64,000 nt of DNA, taken from the NCBI GenBank assembly GCA_016713125.1, contig JADJPT010000006.1, positions 128,019 through 192,018 of the forward strand. Reading direction: 5' to 3'. The translations under genes were made by a program, and so were the position numbers. The stretch comes from Betaproteobacteria bacterium. GTDB taxonomy: Bacteria; Pseudomonadota; Gammaproteobacteria; Burkholderiales; SG8-39. The notes beneath the pieces were generated by a model. The model was not told the origin of the DNA. It searched no databases and saw only the letters and a program-made list of their open reading frames with translations. Shown one piece after another: positions 34,891 to 44,841 of this stretch; position 1 is the first letter of the stretch, and every line of letters begins with the position of its first letter.

Positions 34891-35529
34891 TCAGGCCGCG
34901 CGGCGCGGCTCCAGGGCCAGGCGCACGGCCAGCGCGGCCAGCATCCCGCCCATCACCCAGCGCTGCACGGCCAGCCACAGCGGGTTGCGCGCGAACCAGG
35001 CGGCGATGCCCGCGGCAGTAAGCACGAAGGCCAGGTTGACCGCGAAGCTGATCGCCGCCTGCGTGGCGCCCAGCACCAGACTCTGCACGAACACCGAACC
35101 GCGCTCCGGCGAGACGAACTGCGGCAGCAGCGAGACGAAGAACACCGCCACCTTGGGGTTCAGCACGTTGGTCAGGAAACCCATGGCGAACAGGCGCGCC
35201 GGCGCATCATCGGGCAGGGCCTGCGGCGCGAAGGGCGAACGCGCCCCCGGCCGCACCGCCTGCCAGGCCAGCCACAGCAGGTAGGCCGCCCCGGCCCACT
35301 TCAGCGCCTCATAGGCATACGGCACGGCGAGGAACAGGGCCGACAGCCCGGCCGTCGCCGCGAACACGTGCACCAGGAAGCCGGCCATCACGCCGAACAG
35401 CGAGATCACTCCCGCCCGCCGTCCCTGGCAGATCGAGCGCGACACCACATAGATCATGTTGGGACCCGGGGTGAGAACCAGGATCAGGGCGGCAAGGCTG
35501 AACAGCAGCCAGGTTTGCGGGGTGGGCAT
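34891..35529 (-). CDS. LysE/RhtB-family amino-acid exporter
   Basis: Inner-membrane exporter of 212 residues with about six helices. The family start LILVLTPGPNMIYVVSRSIC is followed by GFLTNVLNPKVAVFFVSLLP near residue 110. Members export homoserine, threonine, lysine or leucine; the substrate here cannot be told. It has no operon partner, and the repeat element follows its stop. Confidence 0.93.
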   Translation of the reverse strand: MPTPQTWLLFSLAALILVLTPGPNMIYVVSRSICQGRRAGVISLFGVMAGFLVHVFAATAGLSALFLAVPYAYEALKWAGAAYLLWLAWQAVRPGARSPFAPQALPDDAPARLFAMGFLTNVLNPKVAVFFVSLLPQFVSPERGSVFVQSLVLGATQAAISFAVNLAFVLTAAGIAAWFARNPLWLAVQRWVMGGMLAALAVRLALEPRRAA

Positions 35530-35636
35530 GGGGGTCTGGTCGGACGCGGGGCCACCAGCTTACCTGCGCCGGTTCGCCGCCCCCATGCACAGAGGCGCGC
35601 CGCGTCGCCGCGTCGCTGTACCGCCCGCCCGGACCT

Positions 35637-37955
35637 TCAGGCCGCCTTCGCCGCCGCGCGAATCAGTTTCCAGAGGCGAAACGGCGGCAGGGGCGCTTCG
35701 TTGATCTTCACGCCCAGCGGACGCAGCGCATCCTCGATGGCACTGCAGATCACGGCCGGAACCGGAATGGTGCCCGCCTCGCCCACGCCCTTGATGCCGA
35801 GCGGATTCAGCGTCGACGGCGTCTCCTGGTGAACCATGTGGATCTCGAGCATGTCCGCCGCCCGGGGCATGGCGTAGTCCATGAAGCTGCCGGTCTGCAG
35901 CTGCCCTTCGCTGTTGTAGGCATGCTCTTCGAGCAGGGCGTTGCCGATGCCGCAGGCGATCCCGCCCATGATCTGACCTTCGACGATCATGGGGTTGATC
36001 ACCCTCCCGCAGTCGTGGGCCAGGAAATACTTGAGGACCTGCACCTGCCCGGTCGCGGGTTCGACCTCGACCGTCGCGATGTGCGTGCCGTTGGAATAGG
36101 TGATGTTGGAAGTCTTGAAGTAGCGCGTCGCCTCCAGCCCGGGCTCCTCCCCGTCCGGCCCTGCCGCGCGCAGGGCCTTGCGCGCCACCGCCTCGAAGCT
36201 CAGCGACTTGTCGGGCACCCCGACGATCGACACCTTGCCATCCTCGATCTCCAGGTCGGCCACGCTCGTCTCGAGCATCTCACCGGCTATGCGCAGGATC
36301 TTCTCCTTCACCTCCAGCGCCGAAAGCCTGACCGCGTTTCCGCCGAGCACGCCGAAGCGGCTCGCGAAGGTGCCGATGCCGTGCGCGATCAGGGCCGTAT
36401 CGCCGGCGAGCACCTTGATCCTGTCGATGGAGACGCCAAGCTGGTCGGCGCAGATCTGCGCCATGGTGGTCTCGTGCCCCTGGCCCTGGCTGGGCGCGCC
36501 GGTATAGACGGGGACGCTGCCGTCGTGCTCCACGCGCACGCCGCCGCCCGCCCACGGGCCGCGGCCCGGCAGCTCCACGTAGTTGGCGATACCGATGCCG
36601 AAGTAGCGACCGGCCTTGCGCGCCTCGACCTGCCGGGCGCGCAAGCCGGCGTAATCGGCCAGTTCCAGCGCCTTGTCCAGGGTGCCGAGGAAATCGCCGC
36701 TCTCGTACTCGACCGCTCCGCCGAGCAGGTTGGTGAGGCCGGTGTCGTACGGAAACGCATCGCTGAGTATGGTGTTGACCCTGCGCACTTCGGCCGGGTC
36801 GCGCCCCAGGTGCGCGGCGATGCGGTCCATGGCGCGCTCGATCACGAACACGCCCTGGGGCTGGCCCGCGCCGCGATAAGCGCTCACCGTCGCGGTGTTG
36901 GTGTACACCGCGGCGATCTCGGAGCGCACGTTCGGAATCCGATACGGGCCGATGAGGGCGGCCGAGGTGTTGTGCGGCACCGCCCCGCCCCTGGGCGCGT
37001 AGGCTCCCATGTCGTGATAGAAGACGTTCTTCAGCGCGAGGAGTCTGCCGCTCTCGTCGAAGCCGACCTCGATGTCGTGGATCTGCTCGCGCTCCTGCGT
37101 GGCGCTGAGCATGTGCTCGCTGCGCGTCTCCACCCATTTCACCGGCCGGCCGAGTCGCATCGCCAGCCAGGGCACCAGGATCTCCTCGGGATACACGTTG
37201 ATCTTGGTGCCGAAGCCGCCGCCGGTATCCGGCGCGATCACCCGCACCATGTGGCGCTGCAGTCCGAGCATGGTGGCGATGGTGTTGCGCACCGTATGCG
37301 GTTCCTGCGTTGACGACCACACCGTCAGTTCGCGCCGGTTCAGGTCGTAATCGGCGATCACGCCGCGCGGTTCCAGCGGCATGCCGCCCCCGCGCGTGAT
37401 GCGGAAGCGCTCCTTCAGCCGGTGGGGCGCGCTGCGCAATGCGGCCTCCACGTCGCCGCACTGCTCGACCATGTGCATCGCAAGGTTGCGCGGTATGTCC
37501 GGATGCACCAGCGGCGAGTCGGGTCGCTGCGCCGATTCGAGGTCGATGATCGGGGCACTCGTCCGGTACTCGACCGCCACCGCCTCTGCGGCCAGCTGCG
37601 CCGCGGCAAAGCTCTCGGCGGCGACTGCCGCAATGGCCTCTCCGGCGAAACAGACCCGGCCGGGCGCCAGGGCGGACCAGGTCGCCGATGCGAGGCCGTG
37701 ATGCGGCAGCAGCTGCAGGAAAGGCCGGCCGGCCTCGCCCAGGTCGGCGTGCGACACGACCTCGAGCACCCCGGGCACCTGCATGGCCGTTGCAGCGTCG
37801 ATCGCACCCAGCGCAGCGTTCGGGTGCAGACTGCGCACGAACGCGACATGCGCCATCCGCGGCAGCACGATGTCGTCGAGGAACCGGCCTTCGCCGCGCA
37901 CCAGTCGTGCGTCCTGCCTGCGCGGTATCGCCGCGCCGAACCATTTGGTGGACAT
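35637..37955 (-). CDS. Molybdenum hydroxylase large subunit (xanthine oxidase/CoxL family)
   Basis: Molybdopterin-cytosine-dinucleotide subunit that hydroxylates a ring carbon or aldehyde using water. 772 residues. N-terminal RRQDARLVRGEGRFLDDIVL, then DTGGGFGTKINVYPEE, AYRGAGQPQGVF, the cofactor loop GAPSQGQGHETTMAQICADQ, and the catalytic Glu in GVGEAGTIPVPA near the C-terminus. AYRGAGQ in place of AYRCSFR argues against CO dehydrogenase. It is the last gene of the N-heterocycle operon, so a pyridine-type substrate is likely. Confidence 0.93.
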   Translation of the reverse strand: MSTKWFGAAIPRRQDARLVRGEGRFLDDIVLPRMAHVAFVRSLHPNAALGAIDAATAMQVPGVLEVVSHADLGEAGRPFLQLLPHHGLASATWSALAPGRVCFAGEAIAAVAAESFAAAQLAAEAVAVEYRTSAPIIDLESAQRPDSPLVHPDIPRNLAMHMVEQCGDVEAALRSAPHRLKERFRITRGGGMPLEPRGVIADYDLNRRELTVWSSTQEPHTVRNTIATMLGLQRHMVRVIAPDTGGGFGTKINVYPEEILVPWLAMRLGRPVKWVETRSEHMLSATQEREQIHDIEVGFDESGRLLALKNVFYHDMGAYAPRGGAVPHNTSAALIGPYRIPNVRSEIAAVYTNTATVSAYRGAGQPQGVFVIERAMDRIAAHLGRDPAEVRRVNTILSDAFPYDTGLTNLLGGAVEYESGDFLGTLDKALELADYAGLRARQVEARKAGRYFGIGIANYVELPGRGPWAGGGVRVEHDGSVPVYTGAPSQGQGHETTMAQICADQLGVSIDRIKVLAGDTALIAHGIGTFASRFGVLGGNAVRLSALEVKEKILRIAGEMLETSVADLEIEDGKVSIVGVPDKSLSFEAVARKALRAAGPDGEEPGLEATRYFKTSNITYSNGTHIATVEVEPATGQVQVLKYFLAHDCGRVINPMIVEGQIMGGIACGIGNALLEEHAYNSEGQLQTGSFMDYAMPRAADMLEIHMVHQETPSTLNPLGIKGVGEAGTIPVPAVICSAIEDALRPLGVKINEAPLPPFRLWKLIRAAAKAA

Positions 37956-37973
37956 CGGAAACTCCCTGGAAGG

Positions 37974-38783
37974 CTAGCCTTGTCGCTCGAGAATCTGCGC
38001 CACGGCGCGCGCGGCGAGCACCGGAATCAGGTGGGCGCGATAATCGGCATCGCCGTGCATGTCGGAATTCAGACCCTGCGCGGACACCGCGGCAGCGCCG
38101 GCCGCCGCCGCGCTGAACTCGCGGGCCAGCGCCGACTCGATGCTAGCCGCACGAAACACCACCGGCCCCGCGCCGGTCACGGCCACGCGCACCTCGCCCG
38201 ACCCGGTCACGGCCACGAACACACCCACCAGGGCGAATCGCGAGGCGGGCTGGTGGAACTTCACGTAGGCGGCGCTGCGCGGCACGGGAAACCTCACGGC
38301 GGTGATCAGCTCGCCGCTCTGCAGCGCGGTTTCGAACAGGTCGATGAAGAACGCTTCGGCGGCGATGCTGCGACGATCGGTTTCGATGCGAGCATCCAGG
38401 CCCAGCACGGCCGCCGGGTAGCAGGCCGCGGGATCGCTGTTGGCCAGCGATCCGCCCAGGGTGCCGCGATTGCGCACCTGGCGATCGCCGATCCGCCCCG
38501 CCAGGTCGGCGAGCGCGGGGATCGCCTTGCCGACTTCGGCGGACGCGGCCACCTGCGCATGCCGGGTCATCGCCCCGATGCGCACTTCCGCGCCTTCCAG
38601 GCGGATGCCGGACATGCCTTCGATTCGCCCCAGGTCGACCAGCACGTCGGGACTTGCCAGGCGCAGCTTCATGGCCGACAGCAGGCTCATCCCCCCGGCG
38701 AGGGCTTTCGCACCCTCCCGGTCGCGCAGCATTTCCACGGCCTCGGGAACACTGGCCGGGCGTCGATATTCGAACTCGTACAT
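37974..38783 (-). CDS. Molybdenum hydroxylase FAD subunit (CoxM family)
   Basis: FAD-binding medium subunit of 269 residues, starting MYEFEYRRPASVPEAVEML at ATG 38783. FAD loops: AKALAGGMSLLSAMKLRLAS near residue 26 and GTLGGSLANSDPAACYPAA near residue 108. It passes electrons from the 2Fe-2S subunit to an acceptor. It sits between the small subunit (8 bases upstream) and the large subunit (18 bases downstream). Confidence 0.93.
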   Translation of the reverse strand: MYEFEYRRPASVPEAVEMLRDREGAKALAGGMSLLSAMKLRLASPDVLVDLGRIEGMSGIRLEGAEVRIGAMTRHAQVAASAEVGKAIPALADLAGRIGDRQVRNRGTLGGSLANSDPAACYPAAVLGLDARIETDRRSIAAEAFFIDLFETALQSGELITAVRFPVPRSAAYVKFHQPASRFALVGVFVAVTGSGEVRVAVTGAGPVVFRAASIESALAREFSAAAAGAAAVSAQGLNSDMHGDADYRAHLIPVLAARAVAQILERQG

Positions 38784-38791
38784 GCCCGCCC

Positions 38792-39265
38792 CTAGGTGCG
38801 ACCGCGCTCGGCGGCGAGCGACAGCACCGCCTGCACGATGTTGTTGTAACCCGTGCAGCGGCACAGATTGCCTTCCAGCAGTTCACGCACCCGCCCTTCG
38901 TCCAGGTCCCGATACTTTTCGAGAAGCTCCACCGAGCTCATGATGAAACCGGGCGTGCAGTACCCGCACTGCAGCGCATGGCAGTCGTGGAAGGATTTCT
39001 GTACCGGATGCAGTTCCTCCCCCTGCGCCAGGCCCTCGATGGTGGTGACCGAACAACCGTCGGCCTGCACGGCGAGCATGGTGCAGGACTTCACCGCATC
39101 ACCGTCCACCAGCACGGTGCAGCAACCGCATTGCGCCGTGTCGCAGCCGATGTGCGTTCCGGTCAGGCACAGAGTCTCCCGCAGCAGGGACGCGAGCAGC
39201 GTGCGCGGCTCGACCTCGGCCTGCCGCTCTACGCCGTTCACCTTGATGGAAATGGGTACGTTCAC
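38792..39265 (-). CDS. Molybdenum hydroxylase 2Fe-2S subunit (CoxS family)
   Basis: Small iron-sulfur subunit of 157 residues. Plant-type cluster GCDTAQCGCCTVLVDG near residue 40, second cluster CGYCTPGFIMS near residue 100 and CRCTGYNNI near residue 137. Its ATG overlaps the livF stop (ATGA, 39262-39265), so the hydroxylase is translationally coupled to the ABC transporter genes. That supports one shared substrate for uptake and hydroxylation. Confidence 0.94.
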   Translation of the reverse strand: MNVPISIKVNGVERQAEVEPRTLLASLLRETLCLTGTHIGCDTAQCGCCTVLVDGDAVKSCTMLAVQADGCSVTTIEGLAQGEELHPVQKSFHDCHALQCGYCTPGFIMSSVELLEKYRDLDEGRVRELLEGNLCRCTGYNNIVQAVLSLAAERGRT

Positions 39266-40040
39266 GAACTTGCCTCCGGTGAGTGGGGAGCCATTGCAGC
39301 TTGCGCGGCCGGCGGCTTGCCCGCCAGGCCCAGGTAAGTCTCGATGACACGCGGATTCGATGCCAGGTCCGCGCTCGGCCCCTCCAGCACCTGCTCACCG
39401 GTCTCCAGCACATGCCCGTAGTCGGCGACCTGCAGGGCGGCGCGTGCATTCTGCTCGACCAGCAGGATCGCGACGCCGGTTGCACGCAGGTCGGCGATGA
39501 TGCGAAAGATATCCCGCACCACGATCGGCGCCAGGCCCAGGCTGGGCTCGTCCAGCATGAGCACCTTGGGGCGGCCCATCAGCGCACGACCGAGCGCGAG
39601 CATCTGCCGTTCACCGCCGGACAGGGTGGCCGCATATTGGGCGCGCCGCTCCTCGAGGCGCGGAAAGCGCGCGAACACCGATTTGAGGTCCGCATCCAGA
39701 TCGGTGCCGCGCCGGCGCAGGCGGGTGAAGGCGCCAAGGACGAGGTTGTCCTCGACGCTCATCGCGCCGAACAGCTCGCGCTTTTCCGGAACCAGCACCA
39801 GTCCCTCTGCGACGCGCTCCTCGGTCCCCACGTCCGCCAGGGACTTGCCGCGCAGACGCACCTCCCCCTTGCCCGGCAGCAGCCCCGCAAGGCTGTTGAG
39901 GAGCGTGCTCTTGCCCGCCCCGTTGGGACCGATCACCGTGACGATGCTGCCTTCGCGCACCGACAGCGATACGCCATGCAGCGCTTCGACTTTCCCGTAC
40001 GCCACGTGCAGATCCTGACCTGGAGCAGCGGTTCACTCAC
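39262..40040 (-). CDS. livF: Branched-chain-type ABC transporter ATP-binding protein LivF (frameshifted)
   Basis: Second ATPase of a branched-chain amino acid-type importer, about 258 residues after repair. Walker A GPNGAGKST, signature LSGGERQMLALGRAL, Walker B VLMLDEPSLGLAP. Start GTG 40040 reads SEPLLQVR and is then shifted; one missing base at the CC of 40014-40015 restores LHVAYGKVEALHG. The start overlaps the stop of the fused livM-livG gene (GTGA). Probably a sequence error. Confidence 0.88.
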
Positions 40041-41809
40041 GCGACACCTCCCAGGTAGGCTTCCAGCACCCGCGGATCGGCCTGGATGGCGGACGGCACC
40101 CCTTCGGCGAGTTTCTGGCCGAACTCCATGACCACCAGGCGATCCACCAGGTTCATCACCAGATCCATGTCGTGCTCGACCAGCAGCACGCTGATGCCCT
40201 CGGAGCGCAGTTTGCGCAGCAGACCGGCCAGCGCCTCCTTCTCCATGTAGCGCAGGCCGGCGCCCGGTTCGTCCAGCAGCAGCAGCACCGGGTCGGCGCA
40301 CAGCGCGCGCGCGATCTCCAGGATCCGTTGCTGCCCCAGCGGCAGGCTGCCGGCCTGGTCATGCAGATGGTTGCCCAGGCCGACTCGCTCCAGCTGGCGT
40401 GCCGCCTCGAAGCGCAACCTGGCCTCCTCGCGCCGGTTGTTGCGCATCGCCGCCGCCAGCACCCCGTGCGTTCCGCGCAGGTGCGCCCCGAGCGCCACGT
40501 TGTCGAGCACCGACATGTTGGGAATCAGATGCACATGCTGGAAAGTGCGCGCGATGCCGAAACGCACGATTTCACGCGAAGCCAGGCCGTCGAGACGCTG
40601 GCCGCGGAACTGGATTTCCCCGGAAGTGGTCGGCAGCACACCGGTGATCAGGTTGAACATCGTGCTCTTGCCAGCGCCGTTCGGTCCGATCAGGCCGAGG
40701 ATCTCGCCGCTGCGCATGGAAAAGGACAGCTCGTTGACCGCCACCAGACCGCCGAATCGCTTCTCCGCCTTGCGCACCTCCAGCAGCAGCTCGCCCGCCT
40801 CCGGCCTGGGCCGGTTGAGCAGCGCGGCGGCCGGCGCCGGCGGCCCGACCGGGCCCGTGCCTGCGGGTATCAGGCGCTCGAACATCGGCAACACCCCGTC
40901 GCGCGCACGCTGCAGGAGCAGCACCATCAGCACGCCGAAGACAATCATCTCGAAGTTGCCGCTGTTGCCGAGGATCTTCGGCAGCCAATCCTGCAGCCAT
41001 TCCTTCAGCAAGGTCAGCAGGCCGGCGCCGACGATCGCGCCCCACACCTGGCTGGCACCGCCGATCACCGCCATGAACAGGTATTCGATGCCGATATTGA
41101 TGCCGAAAGGCGAGGGATTGACGAAGCGCAGCAGGTGCGCGTAAAGCCAGCCGGACAGCGCCGCAAGCAGCGCGGCGATCAGGAAGATCACCACCTTGAC
41201 GCGCGCGGTGTCCACGCCGAACGCCTCGGCCATCAGGCTGCCCCTCTTGAGCGCGCGTATTGCCCGTCCCACCCTGGAATCGAGCAGGTTGCGCACGCCG
41301 AGCATGCTGAGCAGCAGCACCACCCAGATCAGATAGTAGAAACTGCCTCCGCTGTCGAGCTTCAGCCCCGCGAGCTCCAGAGCCGGAAGGCCGCTCAGGC
41401 CGGTCTGTCCGCCCAGCACTTCGAGGTTGCCGAACAGGAAATACAGACTGATGCCCCAGGCGATCGTGCTCAGCGGCAGATAGTGGCCGGACAGCCTGAG
41501 GGTCAGGAAGCCCAGGAACAGCGCCACCGCGGTGGTGATCGCCAGGCCGATGGCCAGCGTGAACCAGGGCGACACGCCGTACTTGGTGGTCAGCACGGCC
41601 GTCGTATAGGCGCCGAGTCCGACGAATGCGGCCTGCCCGAACGAAGTCAGACCGCCGACGCCGGTCAGCAGGACCAGGCCCAGCGAAACCATGCTCGACA
41701 GCGCGATGTAGTTGAGGAGCGTGACGTAGAAATCCGGCAGAACCGCAGGCGCGATCGCGATCAGCGCCAGCGCGGTGGCGCCGGCCACGAGTGCCACGGG
41801 AGGCTTCAT
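40037..41809 (-). CDS. Fused LivM permease and LivG ATPase
   Basis: 590-residue fusion. Residues 1 to about 310 form the LivM-type permease (GLVLLTGVGGLTSFGQAAFV; EAFGVDTARVKVVIFLIAAL). From about 345 comes a LivG-type ATPase with Walker A GPNGAGKST, signature SLPLGQQRILEIARAL and Walker B LLLLDEPGAG. A proline/alanine linker joins them. Such fusions are known in this family. It follows livH by 1 base and precedes livF. In this operon the cargo is probably an N-heteroaromatic acid rather than leucine. Confidence 0.92.
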   Translation of the reverse strand: MKPPVALVAGATALALIAIAPAVLPDFYVTLLNYIALSSMVSLGLVLLTGVGGLTSFGQAAFVGLGAYTTAVLTTKYGVSPWFTLAIGLAITTAVALFLGFLTLRLSGHYLPLSTIAWGISLYFLFGNLEVLGGQTGLSGLPALELAGLKLDSGGSFYYLIWVVLLLSMLGVRNLLDSRVGRAIRALKRGSLMAEAFGVDTARVKVVIFLIAALLAALSGWLYAHLLRFVNPSPFGINIGIEYLFMAVIGGASQVWGAIVGAGLLTLLKEWLQDWLPKILGNSGNFEMIVFGVLMVLLLQRARDGVLPMFERLIPAGTGPVGPPAPAAALLNRPRPEAGELLLEVRKAEKRFGGLVAVNELSFSMRSGEILGLIGPNGAGKSTMFNLITGVLPTTSGEIQFRGQRLDGLASREIVRFGIARTFQHVHLIPNMSVLDNVALGAHLRGTHGVLAAAMRNNRREEARLRFEAARQLERVGLGNHLHDQAGSLPLGQQRILEIARALCADPVLLLLDEPGAGLRYMEKEALAGLLRKLRSEGISVLLVEHDMDLVMNLVDRLVVMEFGQKLAEGVPSAIQADPRVLEAYLGGVA

Positions 41810-41810
41810 G

Positions 41811-42843
41811 CTACTCGTCCTCCTCTTCGATGACCTGGCTGGTCAGCGAGCGCCAAAGCAACACGGGGATGATCAGCGTGAAGACGATCACCTCCTTGAA
41901 TCCGCTCGCCCAGAACGACGAGAACGACTCCAGCAGCCCGACCAGCAGGGCGCCGGCCGCGGCAATCGGGTAGCTCACGAGGGCGCCGATGATCGCGCCG
42001 ACGAACGCCTTCAGGCCGACCAGAAATCCGGTGTCGTAGTAGATGGTGGTGACGGGCGCGATCAGCATTCCGGACACGGCGGCCATCAGGGTGGCCAGCC
42101 CGAAGCACAGCTTGCCGGCGAACGTGGCGCTGATGCCGACGATGCGTGCACCAACGCGGTTGACGGCCGTGGCGCGCAGCGCCTTGCCGTACACGGAACG
42201 TCCAAAGAAGAGGTAGAGCGCGACGATGATCGCCAGACTGGCGCCGACCACGAACAGGCTCTGCGCGGGAACGGTCAACGCGCCCAGCTAGAGTTGCGCG
42301 TCGACGAAGGGCGGCGTGCGGGGAGCCTTCCGCCCCGAAGAACAGGAGTCCCAGGCCGACCAGAACGAAATGGACCGCAACGGAAACAATGAGCAGCACG
42401 AGCACCGACGCGTTCGCGATCGGCTGGAACGCGAGCCGATAGGTCATCGGGCCAAGCGGAATTACCAGACCCAGGGTCAGCAGCATCTGGATCCACAGCG
42501 GCGGCTTTTGCGGCGCGAGCCATACGGTGAGGCCGACGATGGCCGCGGGCAGCACGAGATTCCAGCCCAGGGCACGAGCCGCGGAACGCAGCGACCGGGA
42601 GCCGCTCAGCTCCACCACGGTCACACAGGCGGCGACCGTGAGCAGGAGCCAGGCGGTGCCCGGCACCTTGCCCAGTTGCAGGCTGGCGAGGGACAAGGCG
42701 CCGAAGGCGACGAACTCACCCTGCGGAACGAAAATGACGCGCGTGACCGCGTAGACCAGCACCAGGGCCAGGGCGACCAGTGCATAGATCGCACCGTTGA
42801 CGATGCCGTCCTGCGCGAGTATCAGTGCGATTTCCGCGTTCAT
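41811..42843 (-). CDS. livH: Branched-chain-type ABC permease LivH (frameshift plus in-frame TAG)
   Basis: First permease of the importer. The N-terminal part (ILAQDGIVNGAIYALVALAL) runs to about residue 178; the C-terminal part resumes at TVPAQSLFVVGASLAII and ends EEEDE. Between them lie a phase change near 42320 (GGGG run) and, in the restored frame, TAG at 42288-42290 where CAG (Gln) would fit. Two independent lesions make this the most doubtful gene of the operon, though the ATPases and receptor look functional. Confidence 0.8.
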
Positions 42844-42865
42844 TTCCGTTCCCCGGGCTACGACC

Positions 42866-44008
42866 TTACTTGGCCAGCGTCCACTTGCCGTTGACGATGG
42901 TGATCATCACCGGTGCGTTGGCCGAGAAGCCGTTGTGATCAGCCTGCGTCATGTTGATCACGCCGTGGGTCGCGGGCAGATCCTTCACCGCTTCGATCGC
43001 ATCACGCAGCGCGACCCGGAACTCGACCGTGCCCGGCTTGGCCTTCTTCAGCGCCACCGGAATGGCGCGCTGCAGGATCAGCATGCCGTCCCAGGCGTTG
43101 GCGCCGAAGGTGGTCAGCGAGCCGGCACCGAACGCCGCTTCGTATTTCTGCTTGTACTCGAGGCCGGGCTTCTTGGCCGGATGCGAGTCGGGCAGCTGGT
43201 CGACGACGATCACCGGGCCGCCCGGCAGCAGGGTACCTTCCACGTTCTTGCCGCCCACTCGCAGGAAGTCGTTGTTGATCACACCTGAGGTCTGGTAGAT
43301 CTTGCCCTTGTAGTTGCGCTCCACCAGGGTGGCCTGCGGCAGCACGGCGGGCGTGCCGGAGCCGACGATCAGCACCGCACCCGGGTTGGCCGACATCACC
43401 TTGAGCACCTGCGCCGTCACGCTGGTGTCCTTGGGGTTGTACTTCTCGGACACCACGATCTTCACCTTGTGCTTCTCGGCGGCCTTGGCGAGCTCCAGGT
43501 ACCAGCTTTCGCCGTAGGCATCGTTGAAGCCGATATGGCCGAGCGTCTTGATGCCGTTCTTGACCATGTGCAGAACGGCCGCTTCGGCGATGATCGAATC
43601 GTTGTACGGGGTCTTGAAGATCCAGCGCTTCTGATCATCCATCGGCGAGACCAGACGCACGGCGGCGCCCAGGCTGATCGTCGGCGTCTGCGATTTGGCC
43701 GCCACCTCGATAATGGCCAGCGTCGTCGGCGATGTCGACGGTCCGATGATCACGTCGACCTTGTCTTCCGTGACCAGCTTCTCGGTGTTCCTGCGGGCCG
43801 CGGTGGTATCCGTGGCGTCGTCGAGAACGATGTACTCCATCTTCTGTCCCGCGATGGTCGACGGATACAGCGTCGCCGTGTTCTTCTCGGGAATGCCCAG
43901 CGATGCCGCGGGGCCGGTCGTCGAGAGCGGAATGCCGACCTTGATCTGCGCGCTTGCCGAGATCGCTATCGTGCCCAGCACGATGCCTGCCACCAGTTTG
44001 CTCAACAT
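42866..44008 (-). CDS. Branched-chain-type ABC transporter substrate-binding protein
   Basis: Periplasmic receptor (Peripla_BP_6/LivK type) of 380 residues. ATG 44008 opens a signal peptide ending ISASA; the mature protein starts QIKVGIPLSTTGPAASLGIP. The sequence through GFNDAYGESWYLELAKAAEK is typical. Receptors of this type in catabolic operons often bind aromatic acids. It is 58 bases downstream of the SDR gene and 22 bases upstream of livH. Confidence 0.93.
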   Translation of the reverse strand: MLSKLVAGIVLGTIAISASAQIKVGIPLSTTGPAASLGIPEKNTATLYPSTIAGQKMEYIVLDDATDTTAARRNTEKLVTEDKVDVIIGPSTSPTTLAIIEVAAKSQTPTISLGAAVRLVSPMDDQKRWIFKTPYNDSIIAEAAVLHMVKNGIKTLGHIGFNDAYGESWYLELAKAAEKHKVKIVVSEKYNPKDTSVTAQVLKVMSANPGAVLIVGSGTPAVLPQATLVERNYKGKIYQTSGVINNDFLRVGGKNVEGTLLPGGPVIVVDQLPDSHPAKKPGLEYKQKYEAAFGAGSLTTFGANAWDGMLILQRAIPVALKKAKPGTVEFRVALRDAIEAVKDLPATHGVINMTQADHNGFSANAPVMITIVNGKWTLAK

Positions 44009-44066
44009 ATGAAGACTCCTTTCGAGGGGTGACCTGCACTTCGGTGAAAATTGATGCGGGCAATGC

Positions 44067-44841
44067 TCATGCCGGAACGCCGTTCTGCGGCAGATACCGT
44101 GTGCCGCTCCAGCCGCCATCCACGACGAGTACTGCGCCGTGGACATACGCGGCGTCTTCGGAACACAGGAAAGACACGGGCCCGGCGACCTCCTCCGGCC
44201 TGCCGGCGCGGCCGAGCGGCGTCACGCCGACGGTGGCCGCCCGGTGCCACTGACCCGGGCGCAGGCGTTCGGCCGTCAGCGCGGTCTCGATGGCGCCCGG
44301 CGCCACGGCATTGATGCGCACACCCTCGGCGCCGTAATCGGCCGCCATCTGGCGCGTCAGGCCGATGATCGCGGCCTTGGACGCGGAGTAGCCGGCACTG
44401 CCCGGAAAGCCGGTCACGCCGAAGGTCGAGGCGATGTTCACGATGCAGCCGCGCGTAACCTTGAGCAGGGGGCAATGCGGCGACGCTGAGGCGGAACACC
44501 GCCGTCAGGTTGATGTCGAGGAAGCGCTGCCAGTCCTCTTCGGTGGTCTCGTGGGCCGGCCTGCCGCGCCCGACGCCCGCGCAGTTGACCAGGATGTCGA
44601 GCCTGTCCCCGGCGCCGGCGCAGGCCGCCAGCACGGCGGCCGGGGCATCCCTGTCTGCAAGATCGACCCGGACGAGCGCATGCAGCTGCGCCTGCGGCAC
44701 CTCGGATGCGCTCCGGTCCACACCGATCACCGTCGCTCCGTCGCTGCTCAGACGCTGCGAGATCGCGCTGCCCAGGCCTCCGCAGGCGCCGGTGACGACG
44801 GCAACGCGGCCGTTCAGCCGCCTGGCCGGGCCTGGCGTCAT
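44067..44841 (-). CDS. Short-chain dehydrogenase/reductase (frameshifted)
   Basis: NAD(P)-dependent oxidoreductase, about 257 residues after repair. Cofactor motif VVTGACGGLGSAI near residue 16, NCAGVG near residue 80 and catalytic YSASK with an upstream Ser (VNIASTFG). One extra base in the GGGGG run at 44468-44472 splits the gene. Its ATG overlaps the nicX stop (ATGA, 44838-44841). It may oxidise an alcohol or dihydrodiol intermediate, which would fit a Rieske dioxygenase product; this is inference. Confidence 0.87.

Noticed and set aside
36280..37944. 554-codon minus-strand frame inside the Mo hydroxylase large subunit gene
   Set aside because: It is a shifted phase of a well-conserved coding sequence with Arg/Gly-rich low-complexity translation.
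35637..39265. Aerobic CO dehydrogenase (coxSML)
   Set aside because: The large subunit has AYRGAGQ rather than the AYRCSFR loop of true CO dehydrogenase, and the context is pyridine catabolism.
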